A stretch of 7,881 bases of DNA from Pseudomonadota bacterium (GTDB taxonomy: Bacteria > Myxococcota_A > Polyangia > Polyangiales > Polyangiaceae): NCBI GenBank assembly GCA_023460875.1, contig JAEWOQ010000476.1:1-7881 (forward strand), written 5' to 3'. Made by a program: the position numbers and the translations under genes. The stretch's first letter is position 1, and each line of letters opens with the position of its first letter. Of the stretch, positions 1 to 6,578 are shown in pieces. The notes beneath the pieces were generated by a model that worked only from the letters and a program-made list of their open reading frames with translations, made no database searches and was not told where the DNA came from.

Positions 1-845
1 GCGCAGGGGGGAGCGCGGCCGCGGGGGGCGCCGGATCGGGCGCTGGTCCAGGAGCGGGCGCGGGCGGAGCAGGCTCCGGCGGTGGGGACGCCGGCAGCGG
101 CTGCACGAGTGCGCTCTTCTGCGATGACTTCGAGGCCTATGGCGACACCGGGGAGCCGGGGGGCGCGTGGTCCGTGCGCGTGAACGACGCCGCCCTCACC
201 ATGGACACGGAGCGCGCGTTCAGCGGGACGAAATCCGTCAAGGTGAGCGCGGCGGGCGAGAGCGGCAGGGTGGCCTACCTGGTCCTCGGCGGGGCGCCGG
301 TCTTCCCCGTCGCTGGCAACCACTACTTCGGGCGCATGCGGGTGTGGCTCGATTCCGCGCCGACGGACTCCGTCAACTGGAACTTCATCGAGGGAGAGGG
401 TGTCATCGCGGGGAACCCCGAGTATCGAGCGCAGCTGCGCTACGGAGGGCAGCACCCGATCACCGATGGCGGCACCTTTCTGGGGAGCCAGCTGAAGGCC
501 AACTACGAGACCCCCGACTCCGACGGCGGCACAGGGCCCGGCAGCGATTGCTGGAAGCACGCCGACAAGGTGGTCATGCCCGTGGGCGCCTGGGCCTGCG
601 TCGAGTGGGAGTTCGATGGCCCGAACGACACCATGCGCCTGTGGTTGGACGGCGTCGCCGTCGAGTCGGCCACGGTGGCGGGCCGAGGAGACGGCTGCAT
701 GAACGCTAGCGACGACTCCCCCTGGACCGCTCCCACGTTCCAGGAGCTCCACCTCGGCTGGCAGGCGTTCCAGGCCGACGCGGAGCGCACCCTCTGGATC
801 GACGACGTCGCGCTGAACACCACGCGCGTCGGCTGCGCCCCGTGA
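1..845 (+). CDS. Secreted beta-sandwich (LamG/polysaccharide-lyase-like) protein, 3' part
   Basis: The frame is open from the left edge (first full codon at base 3), so the gene begins outside the window; GTG at 174 is internal and should not be used as a start. The visible part opens with about 30 residues rich in Gly, Ala and Ser, a linker typical of exported proteins in Myxococcota. A globular domain of about 245 residues follows, beginning CTSALFCDDFE and ending near TRVGCAP. It contains pieces typical of concanavalin-like sandwich domains: GTKSVKV early, W-rich strands (FGRMRVWLD, ACVEWEFDG, MRLWLDGVAVES), a late HLGWQ and a terminal LWIDDVAL. Several cysteines are spread along it, which fits disulfides outside the cytoplasm. 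The likely role is surface or secreted carbohydrate binding or cleavage, but no catalytic residues can be assigned. The signal peptide or lipobox would lie upstream. Family assignment is inferred from pattern only. Confidence 0.82.
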   Translation, partial: AGGSAAAGGAGSGAGPGAGAGGAGSGGGDAGSGCTSALFCDDFEAYGDTGEPGGAWSVRVNDAALTMDTERAFSGTKSVKVSAAGESGRVAYLVLGGAPVFPVAGNHYFGRMRVWLDSAPTDSVNWNFIEGEGVIAGNPEYRAQLRYGGQHPITDGGTFLGSQLKANYETPDSDGGTGPGSDCWKHADKVVMPVGAWACVEWEFDGPNDTMRLWLDGVAVESATVAGRGDGCMNASDDSPWTAPTFQELHLGWQAFQADAERTLWIDDVALNTTRVGCAP

Positions 846-864
846 CGCCGTCGCGCGCCCCGAG

Positions 865-930
865 CGCGCTGAGCCCCGAGCGCGTCCGCTGCCGTGTGCC
901 GTCGCGCTGAGCCCCGAGCGCGTCCGCTGC
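865..930. repeat. 28-base direct repeat, two copies 38 bases apart
   Basis: Copy one is 865-892 and copy two is 903-930. They are identical over 28 bases, each starting CGCGCTGAGCCCCGAG and ending CCGCTGC, with 10 bases between them. They lie just after the stop codon of the upstream gene. No flanking mobile-element features are seen, so local duplication is the simplest reading. Confidence 0.85.
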
Positions 931-1001
931 GACCCCTGACGACGTCGTCCTACGTCGACGTTCAACGTCCGGGGGCGCGTCGCGTCGCGAACGTTTGACC
1001 G

Positions 1002-1057
1002 TCGCCGGGAGCACGGCGCCGGGAGCACGGCGCCGGGAGCACGTCGCCGGGAGCACG
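1002..1057. repeat. Tandem repeat, 4 x 14 bases
   Basis: There are four head-to-tail units of the form [T/G]CGCCGGGAGCACG at 1002-1015, 1016-1029, 1030-1043 and 1044-1057. The first base is T, G, G, T in order and the rest is identical. The array ends at GCGCCCAAGC. A 14-base period is not a multiple of three, which argues against a coding role. Confidence 0.88.
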
Positions 1058-1111
1058 GCGCCCAAGCCGACGCGGGGAGCCTCGTCCACCAGCAGGACGA
1101 CGCTACGTGAT

Positions 1112-1159
1112 CGCTGGGGACGCCGCGGAGGCGTCGTGAGCGCGCTGGGAGCGCCGCGG
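1112..1159. repeat. Imperfect 17-base direct repeat, two copies
   Basis: CGCTGGGGACGCCGCGG at 1112-1128 recurs as CGCTGGGAGCGCCGCGG at 1143-1159, with 15 of 17 bases equal and an offset of 31 bases. The second copy lies inside the open frame of the decayed gene, at its extreme 5' side, so the start of that frame is probably duplicated spacer rather than old coding sequence. Confidence 0.6.
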
Positions 1160-1648
1160 TGACGCCGATCGGGGCTACGCGCTCCTCCAACAACAGACGA
1201 ATAGCGATCCCAACGCCTACGCCGCGGTGGCGGCGACCGGGATGCCCGAGCTGGCGGGCCTGCCTGACACGGCCGCGGGCTGGGGGCTCGCCTTCCTTCA
1301 GCTGCGGAAGGCCGTGGCGCTACGAACGCCGTCCTTCATGAAGAGCCGAGCGGGGGCGATCCTGAACGCGGGAGGGGTGCCCCTCGCGACGGGCGCGCCA
1401 GGGAATGACTCCGGCGGCGGCGGCACTGGCGGCACTGGCGGCACTGGCGGCACTGGCGGCGGACCGGGCGAGGGCGACACGGCTCGGTACGGCTTCGAGT
1501 CCGGCGCCGAGGGGTGGTCCTCCAGCGGCGGCAGCTCAGCGTCACGGTGCCCCAGAACGCCGCCGTCCCCCTGCACGAGCTCGGCGTCGAGCTGACGCTC
1601 GGGTCCACGGCCAACACGACGTTCCACATCGACGCGGTCACCTGGTGA
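1140..1648 (+). pseudogene. Decayed secreted glycoside-hydrolase-like gene with broken carbohydrate-binding module
   Basis: The frame is open from the TGA at 1137 to a stop at 1593-1595, with no good start or signal peptide. Its first recognisable part (about 1173-1325) reads GYALLQQQTNSDP, then AAVAATGMPELAGLPDTAAG, then WGLAFLQLRKAVA. From memory this resembles the middle of secreted cellulase-like proteins of myxobacteria (pattern LWGYLQQ...LPDTAAGFG..LR). Sequence after it is short and atypical, so the catalytic region is mostly gone. A GGTGGTGGTGG linker follows, then the start of a binding module, YGFESGAEGWSSSGG. There the frame becomes meaningless. In another frame, from 1532 to the TGA at 1646, the text resumes as QLSVTVPQNAAVPLHELG and ends TTFHIDAVTW, the usual last strands of such a module. 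About 100 middle residues are absent, so this is a deletion rather than a single-base error. The exact family is uncertain. Confidence 0.75.
1419..1454 (+). repeat. Minisatellite 4 x 9 bases encoding Gly-Gly-Thr linker
   Basis: Four identical units of GGCGGCACT run at 1419-1427, 1428-1436, 1437-1445 and 1446-1454, flanked by further GGC codons. In the frame of the pseudogene each unit reads Gly-Gly-Thr. Such linkers join catalytic and binding modules in secreted myxobacterial enzymes, so the repeat is a relic of the coding function. Being in-frame triplets, it could change length without shifting the frame. Confidence 0.88.
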
Positions 1649-1656
1649 GGCGCTGC

Positions 1657-1704
1657 GGGCCTCCTCTGCGCTGGAAACACCGCGAGAGGAGGCCCCTTCT
1701 CTTT
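1657..1704 (+). terminator. Intrinsic (rho-independent) terminator
   Basis: A perfect 11-base stem is formed by GGGCCTCCTCT (1657-1667) and AGAGGAGGCCC (1685-1695), with a 17-base loop that can pair a little further (GCG/CGC with one bulge). It is followed directly by CTTCTCTTT (1696-1704). It starts 9 bases after the last stop codon of the decayed gene and separates it from the lipid genes. The clear T-rich tail supports plus-strand use. Confidence 0.82.
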
Positions 1705-1796
1705 GACCGGGACGCGGTTTCCCGCCCGTTTCGCGCCACGATTGCGCTTCCGCCCGGGTTTGGTTATCGCCTCACCGAGCCGAACCCTCGGAAAGC
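1705..1796 (+). promoter_or_regulatory. Leader and presumed promoter region of the lipid operon
   Basis: These 92 bases lie between the terminator and the ATG of the large lipid gene, so the operon promoter should be here or not far upstream. TTGCGC at 1742-1747 could be a -35 box, but no good -10 hexamer stands at the right distance; TTATCG near 1764 is poor. GGAAAG at 1790-1795 resembles a ribosome site but lies one base before the ATG, too close for normal spacing. The promoter assignment rests on position only. Confidence 0.3.
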
Positions 1797-4700
1797 ATGC
1801 AGAATTCAACCGCGCAAGAATCGGGCGGAGCCGATGGCTCGCTCCCGGCCCTCGACCTGACCGCTACCTTCGGAGGGCAGCGACTCATCGTCGTGGGAGG
1901 GACGGGGTTCCTCGGCAAGGTGTGGTGGTCCCTGCTGCTCAGCCGGTTCCCGGAGGTCGAGCACCTCTACCTCGTGGTCCGACCCAAGGCGGGCCGGACC
2001 GTCGAGCAGCGCTTCTGGGAGCAGATCGTCAAGAGCGAGGTGCTCGTGCCCCTGCGGGAAGAGCACGGCGCTCGGTTCGAGGAGTTCATCCGGGCGAAGG
2101 TGACCCCCATCGCGGGCGACGTGGCGCAGCCCTATTGCGGCATCGACGCGACCTTGCGCGACGAGGTGCGCGGTCACATCGCCGCGGTGGTGAACGTCGC
2201 GGGCGTGGTGGATTTCGATCCGCCCCTCGACGAGGCCCTCGAGGTGAACGCCTTCGGGTGTCAGAACCTCGTGGCCCTGGCCCGGGATCTGGGCGGGGTC
2301 GGGGTGCTGCACACGAGCACCTGTTACGTCGCGGGCAAGCAGACGGGGCCCGTGGAGGAGCGGGACCCCCTGGAGTTCCCCTTCCCCCGCGCCGATGAGC
2401 TCGACCGCGGCGACTGGGATCCCGATCGGGAGATCGCCGAGTGCCTCGACGTCATCAAGCAGGCGCGGCACCGGGCGAGCGACGCCTTCCGGCAGAGCCG
2501 CTTCCTCGACGAGGCCAAGAAGAACCTCCGCGACCGCAACGAGCCCGCTCGCGGGGGCATGCTCGACGCGGAGATCACGCGGGTGAAGCGCAAGTTCGTG
2601 GAGGCGCAGCTCGCCGAAACGGGCATGGAGCGGGCGCGCTACTGGGGCTGGCCCAACACGTACACCTACACGAAGAGCATCGGGGAGCAGATCGTCGCCG
2701 CCAGCGGGCTGCCCTACACCATCGTGCGGCCGGCGATCGTCGAGTCCACGGTGCAGTACCCCTTCCCCGGGTGGAACGAGGGCATCAACACCAGCGCGCC
2801 CTTCATCTTCATGATCCGCAAGGGCGGGATCCAGCTGCCCGGGGACGACATCTACCTCGACGTCATCCCGTGCGACATGGTGGCCGCGGCGATCACCCTC
2901 GCCCTGGCGGAGCTGATGGAGGGCAACGCCAAGCCCGTCTATCAAGCGGGCTCCACGGACACGAACCCGTGCACCATGCGGCGCTTCTTCGAGCTCACGG
3001 GGCTCCACAAGCGCCAGCACTACAAGCGCACGGGTGAGGGGGGGCCCCTGCTGAGCGCCCTGCAGGCCCACTACGAGGGCTCCCTGCTCAGCCGCGAAGA
3101 ATACGACCGCATCGGTCCGCGCACCCTGGCGAAGGGCGCGGAGGTCCTGTCGGGCGTGCTGCGCCTCGCGGGCGCGGGGCCCCTGAAGCCCTTCGTCAAG
3201 CCGACGGCCAAGGGGCTCGAGAGCTTCGCCGCGCAGCAGAAGAAGCTCGCGCGCATCATGGACGTGTTCGTGCCGTTCACGGCCGAGTACCACTACATCT
3301 TCCGCACCGACAACACGCGGGCCGCTTACGCGCGCCTCGGTGAGGGGGATCGAGCTCGGCTGCTGTGGGCCCCCGAGAGCATCGACTGGCGTCACTGGTT
3401 CCTCGACGTGCACGTGCCCGCCCTCGAGCGGCACGTCTTCCCCCTCATGGAGGAGAAGCTCCGTCGGCCCCTGCGGGCGCCCGAGCGCCACACGAACCTG
3501 GCGACGATGCTCGAGGAGATGGCCGAGCGCTACGACCTCAAGGTCGCGCTGCAGCGCACCGAAGCGGAGGGGCTCAGCCGGCTCAGCTACGGCGACATGC
3601 ACCGGCTCGCGACGGCCTTCGCGCGCCGCCTCCAGGGGGCGGGGGTGCAGCCCGGGGGGCGGGTGATGCTCGCCGGCGCCAACCACCCCGCCTGGCCCGT
3701 GGCGTTCTTCGGGATCCTGTACGCGGGGGCCACCGTGGTCCCGCTGGACGCGGCGATCGATCCCCGCGCGGCGCGGGTGCTCGCGGACGCTTCTGGCGCG
3801 CGCATCTTCGTGAGCGATGAGAAGGTGCGCGGGCGCCTGGCGGGTGACCTCCCCGAGGTGTCCTTCTGGGACATGTTGGAGGCGCTCTCGCCGCCGGCGG
3901 CGCATCGCCCCAACGGCGCGACGGTGTCGCTCCCGCCGCCCAGCGACGACGCCGTCGCCGCGCTCATCTACACGAGCGGCACCACGGGCTCGCCCAAGGG
4001 CGTGATGCTCACCCACGCCAACCTGACCGCCCTCATCGCGTCTCTGGCGCCGCTGTTCCCCCTCGGCTCGGGCGATCGCGTGCTCAGCGTCCTGCCGCTG
4101 CACCACACCTTCGAGCTGACCTGCGGTCTGCTCCTGCCCTTGTCGCGGGGCGCGCGGGTGATCTACCTCGACGAGCTCACGGGGGAGCGCCTGGAGCGGG
4201 GGCTCAAGGAGGGGCGAGCGACGGCGCTCATCGGCGTCCCCGCTTTGTGGGAGATGCTCGAGCGGCGCATCCTCTCCCGGGTCGCCGAGCAGGGGGTCTT
4301 CGCCTCGCGCGTCTTCGATTTCACGGTCGATCTGAACCGCGCCCTGGGCAAGAACCTCGGCGTCGACGCGGGGCGGGTGCTCTTCGGGCCGGTCCACGAG
4401 GGGCTCGGGGGGCACCTGCGCTTCCTCGTCAGCGGCGGCGCTGCCCTTGGGAGCTCGACCCACCGGCTCTTCCAGGGGCTGGGGCTCCACCTCGCGGAGG
4501 GCTACGGCCTCACGGAGGCGGCGCCGGTCCTCACGGTGGCCCAGGGCGGGCCCCGGTCGAAGGCCGGTCACGTCGGCAAGGCGGTGCCGGGCGTCGAGGT
4601 GCGCATCGAGCGACCGAACGCCGACGGGGTCGGCGAGGTGCTCGCTCGGGGGCCCAACGTGATGCTCGGCTACGCGGACAACGAGGACGCCACCCGCCAA

Positions 4701-6578
4701 GCCATCGACGCGGACGGCTGGCTGCACACGGGCGATCTCGGCAAGCTCGATGGTCGCGGGCGGCTGGTGCTCGTGGGGCGGGCCAAGGACGTCATCGTCG
4801 CCTCCAACGGCGAGAACGTGTACCCGGACGACGTGGAGGCGCACCTCGGCGCCGTGGAGCACATCGCCGAGCTCTGTGTGCTGGGCGTACCCGATGGTCG
4901 CGGTGGGGAGCGCGTCGCCTGTGTGGCCGTGCCCGAGGCGGATCCCAGCCTGGATCGGAGCGCGCGCCACGAGCGAGCCAAGGCCTCCCTGGACGCCGCG
5001 CTGGCGGAGCTGCCGTCCGCGATGCGACCGGCGATCACGAAGCTGATCGACACCGCGCTGCCGCGCACCACGACCCGCAAGGTGAAGCGCAACGAGCTGC
5101 GTGACCTAGTCGTCCGCCTGGAGTCGACGGACAAGGCCATCTCCGAGGAGGCCGGCGACGAGCTCGACGCCATCGTGCGAGCTGCCGTCGGGGCGATCGG
5201 TCGTCGCAAGCCGAGCGAGGTGGCCCTGGGCATGACCTTGCGGGGCGATCTCGGCTTCGACTCCCTCATGGCCCTCGAGCTGTTGGTGGCCCTGGAGGGG
5301 CGCCTCGGCTCGCTCGACGGCGATCGCCTGAGCCGCTGCGAGACCGTGGGAGAGGTCGTGGCCGTGCTGCGGGAGCGCCCCGCTCGCCGCGCCACCTCGA
5401 GCACTCGCCACCTCGAGCGCGAGGAGGACGAGCCCCTCGAGATCCCCGAGCCCCTGCGGGCCGCCGCGATGGAGTGGATGGGCCGAGCGCAGATGGGCTT
5501 TTACGAGCAGGTGATGCGCACCCGCGTCACCGGGCGCGCCTTCATCCCCCACAACACGAACACCCTCGTGGTCGCCAATCACGCGAGCCACCTGGACATG
5601 GGGCTCGTGAAGTACGCCCTCGGCAGCTACGGCGAGCACCTCAGCGCCCTGGCCGCGCAGGACTACTTCTTCGAAGGCAACCGCTGGCGCAAAGCCTACT
5701 TCGAGCAGCTGACCCACCTGGTGCCCATGTCGCGCAGCGGCTCTCTGCGACAGGCTCTGCGCCAAGCGGGAGAGCTCCTCGATCGGGGCAAGACGCTGCT
5801 CATCTTCCCCGAGGGGACGCGGAGCACCGACGGGAGCCTGCTGCCCTTCAAGCCAGCGGTGGGGCACCTCGCGCTGCACCACGGCGTCGACGTCTTGCCC
5901 GTGTGGCTCGGCGGCACGCACGGCGCGCTCCCGAAGGGCGCCAAGGTGCCTCGAGGTCGGAATCTCCACGCCCGGATCGGGCCGCCCCTGTCCGCAAAGG
6001 CCCTGCGCGAGATGACCCGCGGGCTGTCGGCCTCAGACGCCGCTCGGGTGGTGTCGCGCATCGCTCAGCGGGCGGTCGCCGCCCTGTCCAAGGGCCAGAT
6101 CCTGAACCTCGAGGACGTGGACGTGGCCGAGCTCCGCCGCCAGACCTTGCCGCCCCCGGAGACCCTCGAGGGGCTGTTCACGGAGCTCGAGGCGCGCTTC
6201 GATCGCTCGGAGGTGAGCGCCCCCCTCAGCTTCTATTTCTCGCTGGGAGACGAGCGCTGGACGCTGCGCGTCACCCCCGAGTCCTGTCAGGTGGCGCCGG
6301 GTAAGCTGGTGGACTCCGCCGACTGCGTGCTCAAGACCTCCCGCGAGCTGTTCGAGCGCATCGTGCGCGAGGCCTACACCCCGACGCCTCAGGAGTTCAT
6401 GTCGGGGCTCGTGAAGAGCAACAACGTGGCGCACCTGCTCACGTTCCAGAAGGTCTTTCAGCTACAGACGCCGACGGCCGAGTGGCTCGGGGCAGGTGGA
6501 TCGGGAGACGGGGACGGCGCCCACAGCGGTCCCCGAGCGCGCGACGGGGCCGACGGAGCCCGGAAGGAGATCGCATGA
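1797..6578 (+). CDS. Five-domain fatty acyl reductase / acyl ligase / ACP / PlsC acyltransferase / SCP2 enzyme (ElbD-like)
   Basis: The protein has 1593 residues. (1) Residues 28-560 are an NAD(P)H-dependent fatty acyl reductase: GGTGFLG at 34-40, HTSTCYV at 172-178, catalytic YTYTK with Tyr289 and Lys293, and an FAR C-terminal-like part. (2) Residues 565-1105 are an AMP-forming acyl ligase: YTSGTTGSPKG at 725-735, EGYGLTE at 901-907, TGD at 978-980, and A10-type Lys1095. (3) Residues 1115-1195 are an acyl carrier, with Ser1156 in GFDSL as the phosphopantetheine site. (4) Residues 1220-1430 are a PlsC acyltransferase: NHASHLD with His1262 and Asp1267, and FPEGTRS from 1337. (5) Residues 1455-1560 are SCP2-like, followed by a Gly/Asp-rich tail. 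The likely cycle is that a fatty acid is adenylated, loaded on Ser1156, then reduced or passed to a glycerophosphate-type acceptor. No membrane segment is evident; membrane association through PlsC is likely. ATG 1797 is chosen because the next possible start would delete the nucleotide-binding strand. The architecture recalls myxobacterial ElbD (ether lipids), from memory. Confidence 0.96.
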   Translation: MQNSTAQESGGADGSLPALDLTATFGGQRLIVVGGTGFLGKVWWSLLLSRFPEVEHLYLVVRPKAGRTVEQRFWEQIVKSEVLVPLREEHGARFEEFIRAKVTPIAGDVAQPYCGIDATLRDEVRGHIAAVVNVAGVVDFDPPLDEALEVNAFGCQNLVALARDLGGVGVLHTSTCYVAGKQTGPVEERDPLEFPFPRADELDRGDWDPDREIAECLDVIKQARHRASDAFRQSRFLDEAKKNLRDRNEPARGGMLDAEITRVKRKFVEAQLAETGMERARYWGWPNTYTYTKSIGEQIVAASGLPYTIVRPAIVESTVQYPFPGWNEGINTSAPFIFMIRKGGIQLPGDDIYLDVIPCDMVAAAITLALAELMEGNAKPVYQAGSTDTNPCTMRRFFELTGLHKRQHYKRTGEGGPLLSALQAHYEGSLLSREEYDRIGPRTLAKGAEVLSGVLRLAGAGPLKPFVKPTAKGLESFAAQQKKLARIMDVFVPFTAEYHYIFRTDNTRAAYARLGEGDRARLLWAPESIDWRHWFLDVHVPALERHVFPLMEEKLRRPLRAPERHTNLATMLEEMAERYDLKVALQRTEAEGLSRLSYGDMHRLATAFARRLQGAGVQPGGRVMLAGANHPAWPVAFFGILYAGATVVPLDAAIDPRAARVLADASGARIFVSDEKVRGRLAGDLPEVSFWDMLEALSPPAAHRPNGATVSLPPPSDDAVAALIYTSGTTGSPKGVMLTHANLTALIASLAPLFPLGSGDRVLSVLPLHHTFELTCGLLLPLSRGARVIYLDELTGERLERGLKEGRATALIGVPALWEMLERRILSRVAEQGVFASRVFDFTVDLNRALGKNLGVDAGRVLFGPVHEGLGGHLRFLVSGGAALGSSTHRLFQGLGLHLAEGYGLTEAAPVLTVAQGGPRSKAGHVGKAVPGVEVRIERPNADGVGEVLARGPNVMLGYADNEDATRQAIDADGWLHTGDLGKLDGRGRLVLVGRAKDVIVASNGENVYPDDVEAHLGAVEHIAELCVLGVPDGRGGERVACVAVPEADPSLDRSARHERAKASLDAALAELPSAMRPAITKLIDTALPRTTTRKVKRNELRDLVVRLESTDKAISEEAGDELDAIVRAAVGAIGRRKPSEVALGMTLRGDLGFDSLMALELLVALEGRLGSLDGDRLSRCETVGEVVAVLRERPARRATSSTRHLEREEDEPLEIPEPLRAAAMEWMGRAQMGFYEQVMRTRVTGRAFIPHNTNTLVVANHASHLDMGLVKYALGSYGEHLSALAAQDYFFEGNRWRKAYFEQLTHLVPMSRSGSLRQALRQAGELLDRGKTLLIFPEGTRSTDGSLLPFKPAVGHLALHHGVDVLPVWLGGTHGALPKGAKVPRGRNLHARIGPPLSAKALREMTRGLSASDAARVVSRIAQRAVAALSKGQILNLEDVDVAELRRQTLPPPETLEGLFTELEARFDRSEVSAPLSFYFSLGDERWTLRVTPESCQVAPGKLVDSADCVLKTSRELFERIVREAYTPTPQEFMSGLVKSNNVAHLLTFQKVFQLQTPTAEWLGAGGSGDGDGAHSGPRARDGADGARKEIA
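6564..6569 (+). promoter_or_regulatory. Ribosome binding site that fixes the start of the dehydrogenase gene
   Basis: AAGGAG stands 5 bases before ATG 6575, inside the last codons of the upstream gene. This favours ATG 6575 over the longer frame from 6482, whose extra 31 residues are arginine-rich and precede the Rossmann strand that must be near the N-terminus. Confidence 0.85.

Larger units (their letters stand above)
846..1139. other. Gene-free GC-rich spacer built of short repeats
   Basis: I see no convincing gene here on either strand. The stretch is unusually repetitive: a 28-base direct repeat, four tandem 14-base units, and a 17-base imperfect repeat that crosses into the following pseudogene. 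The 12-mer GCCCCGAGCGCG occurs three times (857, 873, 911). An imperfect inverted repeat pairs about 958-971 with 988-1002, and a 6-base stem (CGACGT/ACGTCG) lies at 940-957. None has a T-run after it, so there is no clear terminator for the upstream gene. Repeats of several periods suggest repeated slippage or local duplication in non-selected DNA. Confidence 0.6.

Noticed and set aside
167..709. Plus-strand frame overlapping the first gene in another phase
   Set aside because: It is an arginine-rich shadow product with no motif; the correct frame has a clear domain and is open to the left edge.
174..845. GTG at 174 as the start of the first gene
   Set aside because: The same frame continues upstream through FCDDFE and a Gly/Ala linker to the window edge, so 174 is internal.
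865..1057. CRISPR-like array
   Set aside because: The repeats differ in period (38 and 14 bases), have no regular unique spacers, and no cas genes are nearby.
706..1089. Minus-strand frame over the repeat-rich spacer
   Set aside because: Its product is low-complexity Arg/Ala/Gly text derived from the repeats, with no supported start or motif.
1806..4970. Very long open frame on the minus strand opposite the lipid enzyme
   Set aside because: It is antisense to a gene with confirmed domain motifs, reads as His/Arg/Glu/Gly-rich text without any domain, and is expected from codon bias at high GC.
6482..6574. N-terminal extension of the dehydrogenase from 6482
   Set aside because: It would add 31 arginine-rich residues before the Rossmann strand. 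ATG 6575 has a good ribosome site and the classic 4-base overlap.
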